From Desulfobacteraceae bacterium (GTDB lineage Bacteria; Desulfobacterota; Desulfobacteria; Desulfobacterales; Desulfosarcinaceae), in the NCBI GenBank assembly GCA_003599575.1, contig QZKV01000090.1, positions 34,136 to 98,135 on the forward strand: DNA of 64,000 nt, in the 5' to 3' direction. Shown here piece by piece: positions 42,652 through 50,764 of this stretch. The position numbers were made by a program, and so were the translations under genes. The notes beneath the pieces were generated by a model that was not told the DNA's origin, did no database searches, and saw only the letters and a program-made list of their open reading frames with translations. The number at the start of each line of letters is the position of its first letter. Position 1 is the stretch's first letter.

Positions 42652-43233
42652 CTACCAATGAAATGCGACGATGTATAGGATCATGTAGCATATGCCGGTC
42701 GCCAAAATATTGATCGCCGCATGATTCTGACGAAAACTCTCCTTATCAAACGACCACATGAGCTTTCGGTCAAACTTTTTAAGGCTGGGTAAATAACGAT
42801 TCACATTCCGGCAATATTCTTCGTAGTCATTTCCGAAAAGCGCGAGCAGCACTTTTTCTTCACGTTTGACCCGGTTGATCATGTAGAAATAGTAGAGGAC
42901 TGCAAAGGCCAGCATGAACCATGCATTTCCGGTCATCATAATGATGCCGAACAGCTGAAAAAATCGGCCGACGTACATCGGGTTGCGCATGAACATATAG
43001 GGCCCGACCACGGTGAGCTTTTTCTTGGTCTTGATCGTTGCAAGGCACCACACCTGAAAGAGCTCACCTAGAACCGACAAGGCAAGTCCAGGGAAAAAAT
43101 AGGCAGGTTTTATTTGAGTTGCGATCAGGATGAGGAAAACAAGACCCAGGGGGAGACGGATTTTCAGGAATGTCTTGCGCAGGGCAGTGTTGTTAAAAAG
43201 ATCATGAATTCGCGCTATCATGTTGTGGGGCAT
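42652..43233 (-). CDS. Isoprenylcysteine methyltransferase-like (ICMT/PEMT) membrane protein
   Basis: A 193-aa polytopic membrane methyltransferase. The C-terminal SAM-binding signature of the ICMT/phospholipid methyltransferase group is clear: VVGPYMFMRNPMYVGRFFQLFG, then a membrane helix and REEKVLLALFGNDYEEYCRNVNRYLP. Two helices precede it and one or two follow. Bacterial relatives have diverse, mostly unknown lipid or small-molecule substrates. It lies 75 bases after the kdkA-like gene on the minus strand, in an LPS core cluster, so a membrane lipid is a reasonable target. Confidence 0.85.
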   Translation of the reverse strand: MPHNMIARIHDLFNNTALRKTFLKIRLPLGLVFLILIATQIKPAYFFPGLALSVLGELFQVWCLATIKTKKKLTVVGPYMFMRNPMYVGRFFQLFGIIMMTGNAWFMLAFAVLYYFYMINRVKREEKVLLALFGNDYEEYCRNVNRYLPSLKKFDRKLMWSFDKESFRQNHAAINILATGICYMILYIVAFHW

Positions 43234-43308
43234 GTCTGAAATCTCTAGCTAAGTGATCGATCAATGAAATCAGGCAACCGTATCGGCCTTTCGTTGCGGA
43301 AAAGCATT

Positions 43309-44007
43309 TTACTCATCCAGCAAATGTTTTCGCATGATCTCGGACAACATCTTCGGCAGACCATGCTTTGAAACCGACCGATGCCAGCGCCGCCAGTACT
43401 TTTCTTTAAGGTTTTGCCGAGTGGTTTTGTATATGGTTGATTTGTCGAAATCAATCAAAAATACCTGATCCCGATCATCTACCAGAATATTGCCGGGATG
43501 AAAATCCGCATGCAAAATGTTGTTCTCAATGAGAACCGACACTTGATGACATAGCGCGACCAAGGCGGATGCAGCCCTGGTTGGTTCTGATCGGCTTAAA
43601 TCGGCCATCGATTGATGTTGCTCAATTTCCCGCGTAATCAGCCATGCCTGGTAAAATAATCGACCCCTGAAAGCATATGCGACCGGTTCGGGGGTTAACA
43701 CGCCGAGCCTTCTAACCTTATCCATCTGTTCGAACTCGACCTGACAACGTCTCTTTCCCAGGCCTAGATAAGTTCTGCGGACCAGATAAGCAAGCAATCC
43801 CCCCCGGCGGTAGTGCTTGATAACCACCGGGCCGATTTCTTTTAAACGATTTCGCGAAGCAGAACGCCGGCCTCCCAACACTGAACCGGCGCTGTGGTCC
43901 GAAGTCTGAAATGTCTTTACCAGTTGCACCAGGTCCTCGTTGGTCAGGTGATATCGGACGGCAAAATGGTAGTTCTCAAAGATGTAATGATTGAGATTAT
44001 CTGGCAT
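43309..44007 (-). CDS. KdkA/WaaP-like LPS core kinase
   Basis: Kinase of 232 aa with the lipopolysaccharide kinase fold. VVIKHYRRGGLLAYLVRRTYLG is strongly like Kdo kinase KdkA (lysine in the ATP site and the HYRRGG loop). The catalytic loop is LHADFHPGNILV and the metal site LIDFDKSTIY. RRLGVLTPEPVAYAF is the hinge area. It starts 56 bases after waaF. ATG 44007 follows AGGAGG closely; ATG 44034 is the alternative. It probably phosphorylates Kdo or heptose of the inner core. This is the second such kinase in the window. Confidence 0.85.
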   Translation of the reverse strand: MPDNLNHYIFENYHFAVRYHLTNEDLVQLVKTFQTSDHSAGSVLGGRRSASRNRLKEIGPVVIKHYRRGGLLAYLVRRTYLGLGKRRCQVEFEQMDKVRRLGVLTPEPVAYAFRGRLFYQAWLITREIEQHQSMADLSRSEPTRAASALVALCHQVSVLIENNILHADFHPGNILVDDRDQVFLIDFDKSTIYKTTRQNLKEKYWRRWHRSVSKHGLPKMLSEIMRKHLLDE

Positions 44008-44062
44008 ACCCTCCTGCTTCAGAGCAGTTCCCATTTCTTGATGGTTGTTTGTTTTTGCGCTC

Positions 44063-45067
44063 TCATCCCAACAACTGCCCGACGGCCTCAATGACTTCAA
44101 CGGCAGCAGGTCCCCGCATGCAGGCTTCGGTGCCATCCGGGCATCTGAGGGAACCGTGCGGGCGGCAAGGCTTGCAATCAAGGTTCTTTTGCTCGATCAC
44201 AATGGCCCTGTTTTTCCAAGGACCATAACCGAAATCGGGGGAGGTCGCGCAGAAAACCGCCGCCGTGGGGATATGCAGGGCACTGGCCATGTGCATGGAC
44301 ATGCTGTCATTACATACCACCAGTCTGGCTCCTTGGATGACGTACATAGCCTCCGCAACAGTGCTGTGTCCGCTCAGATCGATCACCGGAAGGTTTTGTG
44401 CAACCAGAGCGCAGACCGGTTGATCCTGTTGCGAGCCGAGCAGCACGACGCTTAAGTTGCGGTCCAGCAGATATCCGGCCACTTCTCTGAATCCTTGCCA
44501 GTGCCACATTTTGGTCCGCCAGGCGCTGCCGGGCACCAGGACGGCGTATGTTCCGGATGGGGGCAGGCACGCGCGCACCTCCGTACCGATTTCGTGCCAT
44601 GGCGGGACAAAAAGCCGCATGTTCATTGAATCCGGATCCAGCGCTGTCTCCCCTTCCAGAATCGACATGTTGCGAATGACATCATGCTGTCCGAAATCGC
44701 GTTTCCTGAGGCGGTGGTAGATAAAACGTCCTTTGGCATCGGTGCACCCAATGCGCAGTGGAATCCGAGCCAGCCATAGCAGCAGCGAGGTGCGGTAGGA
44801 GCGGTGCAGCGAATACACCCGGTCGAAGCGCATCAAGTTGAGCCTGCGACTCATGCGCAGCAACCCGCAGATACCAGCATCTTTGTTTCTTTTATCGAAG
44901 CTGATCACGCCGCTGAGCAGGGGGTCTCGCCGCACCAGATCGGCCGAAAGCGGCGTGGTCATCATCCACAGATCGGATTGGGGGTAAAGCTGTTTAATCC
45001 CGGATATGACCGGCGTGGAAAGGATCGTATCGCCGAGGAAACTTGTTTGGACCAGTAGAATTCTCAT
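44063..45067 (-). CDS. waaF: ADP-heptose:LPS heptosyltransferase II
   Basis: A 334-aa GT9 enzyme adding the second heptose to the inner core. The N-terminus MRILLVQTSFLGDTILSTPVI and the segment YAVLVPGSAWRTKMWHWQGFREVA are WaaF-like. VCNDSMSMHMASALHIPTAAVFCATSPDFGYGP contains the donor-binding loop and the characteristic FCATSP-type motif. The C-terminus has the Cys-rich CKPCRPHGSLRCPDG. It is the first gene of a leftward waaF-kdkA-ICMT group. The promoter probably lies in the 180-base gap with the divergent O-antigen ligase. Confidence 0.92.
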   Translation of the reverse strand: MRILLVQTSFLGDTILSTPVISGIKQLYPQSDLWMMTTPLSADLVRRDPLLSGVISFDKRNKDAGICGLLRMSRRLNLMRFDRVYSLHRSYRTSLLLWLARIPLRIGCTDAKGRFIYHRLRKRDFGQHDVIRNMSILEGETALDPDSMNMRLFVPPWHEIGTEVRACLPPSGTYAVLVPGSAWRTKMWHWQGFREVAGYLLDRNLSVVLLGSQQDQPVCALVAQNLPVIDLSGHSTVAEAMYVIQGARLVVCNDSMSMHMASALHIPTAAVFCATSPDFGYGPWKNRAIVIEQKNLDCKPCRPHGSLRCPDGTEACMRGPAAVEVIEAVGQLLG

Positions 45068-45124
45068 TCAGATTGTATTTACCCGTGCCTGATACCATGA
45101 TATTGAAATGAGGCTCTTTTATCC

Positions 45125-45166
45125 ATATGTATAAATTCCTGCGATAGGATTTCAATACATATTTTT
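45125..45166. repeat. AT-rich inverted repeat between waaF and the O-antigen ligase gene
   Basis: ATATGTAT (45125-45132) and ATACATAT (45155-45162) are perfect complements 22 bases apart, with a further AAT/ATT pair inside. A run of T follows on the plus strand (45162-45166). It lies in the gap between two divergent genes, so an operator is more likely than a terminator. TTGAAA at 45103-45108 is a possible -35 for the rightward gene, with a poor -10. Confidence 0.45.
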
Positions 45167-45247
45167 CCGGATTGCCGGAGCGTTGCTGTCCCGCGGTCCC
45201 GAGGCAGATCCTTTTAAGGGATTTTCAAGATCCATACAGAACATAAC

Positions 45248-46567
45248 ATGGGAAAACGAATCGTTTTATTCCTTGAAATATGGGTCGCTGCTTTAAGTAG
45301 GGTGCGCCTTTTCTATCTCGCAGCTTTCATCCTCTTTCCCACGCTCACCAACCTGATCCCCCATGTCGGCAGTACCTTTTTAGCCCTTTTAGCGTTTTCA
45401 GGTCTGCCCTTTATAATGTCTTCGGGACTTCGGCCGCCGCTGCAGGCGCATGAAAAGAGGGTGATGTGGGCTTTCGCCGGCTACAGCGCCGTATACCTTC
45501 TTTCCTTCATCATCAACGGCCTGACAGGGAATCTGCCTGATCTTCAGCTAAGAGATCTCGGCCATGAAATCCGTTTCCTCGCGATAATGCCCATTTTCTT
45601 TCTTTTCCGGCATCTTAAAATCCGCCAAGCGACCCTTTGGGCGGGTGTTATTGGCGGAGCCCTGCTCTCCGGGGGATATGCCGTGCTCAGCTATTTTTGG
45701 CTTTTCCCGGGAGAGCGGGTCAGTGGATCGTATCATTCAATTGCATTTGGTGATCTGTCTTTGACATTGGCATTCATGAGCATTCCCGCTCTGGATTATT
45801 TCATGGGCAAACCCAAGGGGTATCGATTCTTGCCCCCAGCAGCCTTGGCTTTGGGTATCATTGCCAGCATCTCGTCGGAAACGCGGGGTGCTTGGATCGC
45901 CATACCCCTATTGACCTGCATTTTGTTTTATTATTCCGCGTCCATCTTCAAGATCGGCGTGCGGTTCATATTCCTGTCGGTGATTCTTCTTTCGCTTTCC
46001 GCAGCGTATCAGATACCTGCTACCAACGTTTCCGGCCGCATACATGCCGTCTATAAAGAGCTGTCCGACTATCACAAAGGCGATAGAACGTACACCTCCG
46101 TTGCCACCAGGATCGAAGGTTGGCTGGTCGCCCTTGAGATATTCTGGGAAAATCCGGTGATCGGGGCAGGCCCGGGAAGTTATGAGTCCCTCATGCACCG
46201 GATGTTGAAGCAGGGTAAAAGATATGAGATCGCCGCCGTCCACAGCCAACCCCATGGGGCTTATCCCTCGGCTATGTCGGACTGCGGCATCTTAGGCCTT
46301 GCGGCCCTGCTTGGACTTTTCCTCAGCCCCTTAGGATCGGCTGTGCGGGTCATGCGGCACCAAAAAAAATTGAGACACCTGGGTTATGCACTGATGATAC
46401 TGGTGATCGGTTTTATGCACTTCGGCCTGACAGAAACAATCTTCAGCCGGAATATCAATTTGACATTTTATATCATCCTGACGGCCTTCATCATGGCCGC
46501 AACGGCCAATGAACAAGAAGCTTGCGAATCCCGGCCCGCCACGGGCTGCCCTGAACCGGTATCCTAA
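45248..46567 (+). CDS. waaL: O-antigen ligase family protein
   Basis: A 439-aa polytopic inner-membrane protein with about 11-12 helices. The Wzy_C/O-antigen ligase region is recognisable: SSETRGAWIAIPLLTCIL with the conserved Arg-Gly, then a periplasmic loop with ATRIEGWLVALEIFWENPVIGAGPGSYESL, and HSQPHGAYPSAMSDCGILGLAALLGLFL carrying the conserved histidines. Such proteins transfer O-antigen from undecaprenyl phosphate onto lipid A-core. A Wzy polymerase cannot be excluded from sequence alone, but the LPS-core setting favours ligase. It stands alone and converges with a GT4 gene; the two stops are three bases apart. Confidence 0.85.
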   Translation: MGKRIVLFLEIWVAALSRVRLFYLAAFILFPTLTNLIPHVGSTFLALLAFSGLPFIMSSGLRPPLQAHEKRVMWAFAGYSAVYLLSFIINGLTGNLPDLQLRDLGHEIRFLAIMPIFFLFRHLKIRQATLWAGVIGGALLSGGYAVLSYFWLFPGERVSGSYHSIAFGDLSLTLAFMSIPALDYFMGKPKGYRFLPPAALALGIIASISSETRGAWIAIPLLTCILFYYSASIFKIGVRFIFLSVILLSLSAAYQIPATNVSGRIHAVYKELSDYHKGDRTYTSVATRIEGWLVALEIFWENPVIGAGPGSYESLMHRMLKQGKRYEIAAVHSQPHGAYPSAMSDCGILGLAALLGLFLSPLGSAVRVMRHQKKLRHLGYALMILVIGFMHFGLTETIFSRNINLTFYIILTAFIMAATANEQEACESRPATGCPEPVS

Positions 46568-46570
46568 TCA

Positions 46571-47650
46571 TTAAGGACAGAGGCTTTCGTACAGGCGCAA
46601 GGTCTGCTCGATCGTGCTTTCGATTCGGAAGCATTTTCCGATGCGTTCGCGCGCCTTTTGACCCATTTGCTTGAGCATTGAGGGATCCTCATAAAGTCGC
46701 AAGACGGCTTGAGCGATTTCCTGCGGGCGGCCGGGCTGAACAACGATTCCGCTGACGCCGTTCTCCACCAGTTCCGGGTTGCCGCCTGCATTGGTAACAA
46801 TAGGTGGAATTCCATAGGCCATGGCTTCGATAATGACTTTGGACAATCCTTCTCGTTTCAAGGTCGGGAGCACGACGATGTTGCAGGCAGCCTGCAGGGC
46901 CGGTGCGTCCGACCGAAAACCGACCAGGTGAATGCGATCCGCTCGGGGACTGTTTCGGATTCTTTTAAGTAAGGCGGGTGCGTTCATTTTGCCGATCAAA
47001 ACCAGGTGTATGGGCAGTTCTTTGGGCAAGTAGCACAGCGCATCGACTAAAATATGAATTCCTTTATGCGGCTGAGATCTCCCCGTGCACCCTACGACGA
47101 AAGCCCCCTTGGGGATGCCGAATTGTCCCAGGTCAACCGGCTGGTCGTGGTACCAGTCCAGGTCGTGGCCCTTGTAAACAGTCACCGGCCGATCGGAAGG
47201 AAAATGCATCCACAGGCATTTCTTGTTCAGGAAAAACCGGCGAATCGCTTCGGAAACGCAAATAATCCGATCCACTCTGGGATGCAGATAAGTCATCCAG
47301 GAACCAGGATTGAAACAACTTATATTACCCACAACGCCACGATAAACAATAATTCTGACCGGAAGGTTCATCGAGGCCAGAAGGCCGTTTGAAACGGCTC
47401 GGTTGTTGAACAGGTGTAGAATGTCGATTTTTTTTTCGATGATCCAGCGCCGGATAAAGCGGATCGCCCTCACATTGATACGGCCGGTGAGGTTGAAAGG
47501 GGTGGTCTGTACACCGGATTGCAGAAATCTATTCAAATGGGGGGCACCCGGGGGGCAAAACACGTGCATGTCCACCCCATGACGTTTAAGCCCGATAATG
47601 GTTTCGGCTTCCGGCCTGTCACTGTGTTCGGTAATGCAAAGCACCCTCAT
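46571..47650 (-). CDS. GT4-family glycosyltransferase
   Basis: A 359-aa GT-B enzyme. The donor domain contains VVGCTGRSQPHKGIHILVDAL, HLVLIGKMNAPALL, VGFRSDAPALQAACNIVVLPTLKREGLSKVIIEAMAYG with EX7E, and VTNAGGNPELVENGVSG. The N-terminal domain has LHLFNNRAVSNGLLASMNLP. ATG 47650 is preceded by GGGGAG at seven bases. Not part of an operon; divergent from the GT9 gene at 47830. It probably builds the outer core or an O-chain sugar. Specificity unknown. Confidence 0.9.
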   Translation of the reverse strand: MRVLCITEHSDRPEAETIIGLKRHGVDMHVFCPPGAPHLNRFLQSGVQTTPFNLTGRINVRAIRFIRRWIIEKKIDILHLFNNRAVSNGLLASMNLPVRIIVYRGVVGNISCFNPGSWMTYLHPRVDRIICVSEAIRRFFLNKKCLWMHFPSDRPVTVYKGHDLDWYHDQPVDLGQFGIPKGAFVVGCTGRSQPHKGIHILVDALCYLPKELPIHLVLIGKMNAPALLKRIRNSPRADRIHLVGFRSDAPALQAACNIVVLPTLKREGLSKVIIEAMAYGIPPIVTNAGGNPELVENGVSGIVVQPGRPQEIAQAVLRLYEDPSMLKQMGQKARERIGKCFRIESTIEQTLRLYESLCP

Positions 47651-47740
47651 GGACAACTCCCCTGATAAGATTCTGCGATCATATGGAGCCCCCGCAACAA
47701 ATCAAGCCATTCAAGTCAATGCAGTTTTTCCAAAACCGCA

Positions 47741-47769
47741 TTGACATTTTTTTATCTTTTCTACATACT
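47741..47769 (+). promoter_or_regulatory. Sigma-70-type promoter for the third GT9 gene
   Basis: TTGACA (47741-47746) is a perfect -35. CATACT (47764-47769) stands 17 bases on and matches four of six -10 bases. Transcription would begin near 47776, which excludes the earlier in-frame ATGs at 47683, 47719 and 47773 as starts for the following gene. Confidence 0.6.
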
Positions 47770-47829
47770 CCCATGAATTTGATTTTTCCGTCGGCGGAGT
47801 ACATCTCTTCCATCTTCATTCATGCCATC

Positions 47830-48846
47830 ATGGTTGATCCCAAACACTTAATCATAAGCCGGACCGATGGTATCGGCGATGTTGTGCTGACTTTGCCTTT
47901 GTCGGGTTACTTGAAGCACACCTTTCCCTCCACCCGCATCAGCTTCCTTGGACGTACCTATACCGAGCCAATAGTCACATTGTCAAAAAACATAGATCAT
48001 TTTATAAATTGGGATCTTGTTTCTAAAAAGGACCCGCGCTCCCAGTTGGCAGAGTTTAAGCGATTACAGGCCGACTGGATCATTCATGTCTTTCCAAATG
48101 GCAAAATCGCCTGGCTGGCTCAAAAAGCAGGAATCAAAAACCGCGCTGGTACATCCCATAGGATATATCATTGGTGGACATGCAATAAATTGACCCATTT
48201 CTCCAGAAAAAGATCCGAAGTACATGAGGCTCAGCTCAATTTCAGACTACTGTCGCCGTTGGGCATTGATAAGATCCCGAGCATAGAAAATATTCCCACA
48301 TTTTATGGCCTGACAAAGTTGCCCCAACCATCCCACGAAATGATTTCATTGATTGATCCACATCGATTCAATTTGATCCTCCATCCCAAAACCCGAGGTA
48401 GTGCTCGCGAGTGGGGGCTTTCAAATTTCGAAAAATTAATCGATCTGTTACCTGAAAAGATGTATAAAATCTTTGTTACCGGTACTGAGGATGAGGGCCA
48501 TGCGATAAAAACATTTCTCCAAAAGAATAGCAGCAGAATAACTAACCTTGCCGGAAGGTTAAGCTTGAATGATCTGGTCATTTTCATTTCCTTGGTTGAC
48601 GGCTTGGTCGCTGCAAGCACCGGTCCATTGCATATCGCGGCTGCCTTGGGCAAAAAAGCAATTGGCCTTTATGCACCGATGAGACCCATTCACCCAGGCA
48701 GGTGGGCGCCTTTGGGAAAAGCGGCAAAGGCTTTGGTGCTTGATAAAGATTGTAAACTTTGTCGCAGCACAAATATTTGCACCTGCATCGAAGCAATTTC
48801 GCCTGTACAAGTAGTTGCGGCTTTAGAGAGTTCAGCAGTCGTTTAG
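47830..48846 (+). CDS. GT9-family heptosyltransferase-like protein
   Basis: A 338-aa GT9 glycosyltransferase. The N-terminus HLIISRTDGIGDVVLTLPLSGYL is the family signature. Later come LILHPKTRGSAREWGLSNFEKLI, a donor loop ASTGPLHIAAALGKKAIGLYAPMRPIHPGRW, and the C-terminal Cys cluster CKLCRSTNICTC. I chose ATG 47830 because the conserved domain begins right after it and the promoter lies just upstream. It is A/T-richer than its neighbours, hinting at separate ancestry. Probably a third core heptose or related transferase. Single gene. Confidence 0.88.
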   Translation: MVDPKHLIISRTDGIGDVVLTLPLSGYLKHTFPSTRISFLGRTYTEPIVTLSKNIDHFINWDLVSKKDPRSQLAEFKRLQADWIIHVFPNGKIAWLAQKAGIKNRAGTSHRIYHWWTCNKLTHFSRKRSEVHEAQLNFRLLSPLGIDKIPSIENIPTFYGLTKLPQPSHEMISLIDPHRFNLILHPKTRGSAREWGLSNFEKLIDLLPEKMYKIFVTGTEDEGHAIKTFLQKNSSRITNLAGRLSLNDLVIFISLVDGLVAASTGPLHIAAALGKKAIGLYAPMRPIHPGRWAPLGKAAKALVLDKDCKLCRSTNICTCIEAISPVQVVAALESSAVV

Positions 48847-48910
48847 TGGCGCATGCCGTTTATCACCCCCGCTCAGCCGGCGTATCGGGTGAACCTGGAT
48901 CCACTTTTTC

Positions 48911-49798
48911 TTAATTCAGGCATTGAGAAGTATGCTTCCAACGGCGATGAACCCAGAACCACTGTTCCGGATACTTACGAATGAAATTCTCGATGCGCTT
49001 GTTATAGGCCAAGGTATTCAAAGCAATGTTCTTCTCCACATCGGACGATTCACATAAAGGAATCTCCTCTCCGAACTCAACGAGGAAGCGCATTCCCTCG
49101 CGGGCGATGAAAACAGGAACCACGGGTGCTTTTGTTTTTGAGGCTATAAAAGCCAAGCCCTTGTTGGTGCATGTCGGCAAACCAAAAAAATCTACAAAAA
49201 TACCATTGGCAAGTCCCGGGTCTTGATCAAATAGAATTCCGACGCACTCCCCCTGCTGGAGGGATTTTAAGATTTTGCGCAGTGACCTTTTCTTAGGTAT
49301 CATCTTGGCACCGAAGCGGGCTCTGTATTTGTGCAGGATAGCATCTACCGGTTTAAAGTTCAGTGGTCTATATAAGATATTCACCGGGTATCCGATGGAT
49401 TGGGTTGTGGCCGGCAGGAACTCCCAATTGCCCGAATGGGCGGTGATCATGATCGCTCCTCGCCCCTTCTGAATTGCCGATTGGAAATTCGCTAAGCCTT
49501 TTAAATCGAAATGACTGATCAATTCTTTCTCGCTCAGGCGAATAGACCACCCCATTTCAAATGGAATTTTGGCAATATTGCAAAAAATGGTTCGCGCAAG
49601 ATGATTGATTTCGCGTTCACTTTTATCATGGCTGAAAACGATGGACAGATTGTGCAAGGCCACTTGCCGGTGACGCCGGTCCATTAAGAACCATAGATGG
49701 CCCAGCAAAGAAGCCAGTTTGTAGCTCAAAGAGCGGGGAATCAGCCCTAAAACTTTCAGACTTGTTTGCAGCAGCTTTTGAATCAGTTCTTGAACCAT
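48911..49798 (-). CDS. lpxL: Lipid A late acyltransferase (LpxL/HtrB family)
   Basis: A 295-aa membrane-anchored acyltransferase that adds a secondary acyl chain to Kdo-lipid A. The catalytic motif is HSGNWE (H-x4-E type), within GRGAIMITAHSGNWEFLPA. Others are LYRPLNFKPVD, GILFDQDPGLANGIFVDFFG and the C-terminal PEQWFWVHRRWK. One hydrophobic helix is near the N-terminus. It starts 12 bases after the GT2 gene in the msbA-GT2-lpxL run. One copy is seen here, so whether it adds laurate or myristate cannot be said. Confidence 0.93.
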   Translation of the reverse strand: MVQELIQKLLQTSLKVLGLIPRSLSYKLASLLGHLWFLMDRRHRQVALHNLSIVFSHDKSEREINHLARTIFCNIAKIPFEMGWSIRLSEKELISHFDLKGLANFQSAIQKGRGAIMITAHSGNWEFLPATTQSIGYPVNILYRPLNFKPVDAILHKYRARFGAKMIPKKRSLRKILKSLQQGECVGILFDQDPGLANGIFVDFFGLPTCTNKGLAFIASKTKAPVVPVFIAREGMRFLVEFGEEIPLCESSDVEKNIALNTLAYNKRIENFIRKYPEQWFWVHRRWKHTSQCLN

Positions 49799-49809
49799 GA
49801 TAGAAAACC

Positions 49810-50649
49810 TTATGAGCCCTGCCTTGATCTTCCCGAACTGCGTGTCTTTTGGTAGGAATTATTTAAATTGCTGGGCTTGTCCGATCCGAGAACATCCATC
49901 TCGAACATTTTTGCTTCTTTTAAAAAAGATGCATACGCTGAGCTGACAGCAATGATAAACCCCTGCGTCCGGTCGAGAAAGCCGAATTTGAGAATATAGG
50001 TTTCGACAAATTTACTGACCGGTTTGAATAACAATCGCCAAATTCTATACCGTTTACCTTTATTGAAGCGCATTAAAGCGGCTATGCTGGAGAAGTTGTT
50101 GATCGTCTTGACCTGATCAGACAAATCACGTTCAGTCAGATGGATTAAATCCCCTTGTATTTTTAGTCCCTTTCCTTTCAGGATAAGCTTGTCATGTGGG
50201 TTTTCGCCACCCCAGAAAGCCATTCCTTTTCGAACCAGCCTGTATCGGGCATTGGGATACCAGCCACCATGGCGGATATATCTATGCATATGAAAGGCCA
50301 AGCGGGGGAACTTAACGCCTGCGATATCTTGAGGATTTTTCAATAAAAAGCCTTCAATCGAGCTCTGCAATTCCTGGCTGACCCTTTCATCCGCATCGAT
50401 GCACAATATCCATTCACCGGAACACTTTTCCAGCGCCCTGTTTTTTTGTTGAATGTGCCCGTCAAAAATATGTTTTGAGAATTTTACCTTGGCATTCTTA
50501 AGGCAAATGGATTCGGTTTGGTCGGTACTGAAAGAATCCAAAATAACAATCTCATCTGCCAGATCTTGGACCGAATCAAGACAGTCCTGGATATTGTCTT
50601 CTTCGTTGTAGGTGATGATCGAAACCGAAAGTGCTGGCTTTTGCTTCAT
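49810..50649 (-). CDS. GT2-family glycosyltransferase (WaaE/KdtX-like)
   Basis: A 279-aa GT-A enzyme. The N-terminus SVSIITYNEEDNIQDCLDSV is the family start, with DEIVILDSFSTDQT, then WILCIDADERVSQEL holding the DxD-type metal site, and FWGGENPHDKLIL. This pattern matches KdtX/WaaE beta-1,4-glucosyltransferases that act on inner-core heptose. The C-terminal 80 residues are basic with a weak amphipathic helix. It sits between msbA and lpxL. Confidence 0.88.
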   Translation of the reverse strand: MKQKPALSVSIITYNEEDNIQDCLDSVQDLADEIVILDSFSTDQTESICLKNAKVKFSKHIFDGHIQQKNRALEKCSGEWILCIDADERVSQELQSSIEGFLLKNPQDIAGVKFPRLAFHMHRYIRHGGWYPNARYRLVRKGMAFWGGENPHDKLILKGKGLKIQGDLIHLTERDLSDQVKTINNFSSIAALMRFNKGKRYRIWRLLFKPVSKFVETYILKFGFLDRTQGFIIAVSSAYASFLKEAKMFEMDVLGSDKPSNLNNSYQKTRSSGRSRQGS

Positions 50650-50764
50650 TTCTGCTTTCTACTATTAAAGTGAGTTTGATATCCGGAAAGCATTCGATCC
50701 CTCTGGAAGGATAAATCCTGACGGACCGCCCCTGAAAACGTCAAGATAAACACATGCGGGCTGC

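Noticed and set aside
48860..48912. Possible bidirectional terminator between the GT9 and lpxL genes (CACCC...GGGTG)
   Set aside because: The stem is only five base pairs with a long loop; too weak to call.
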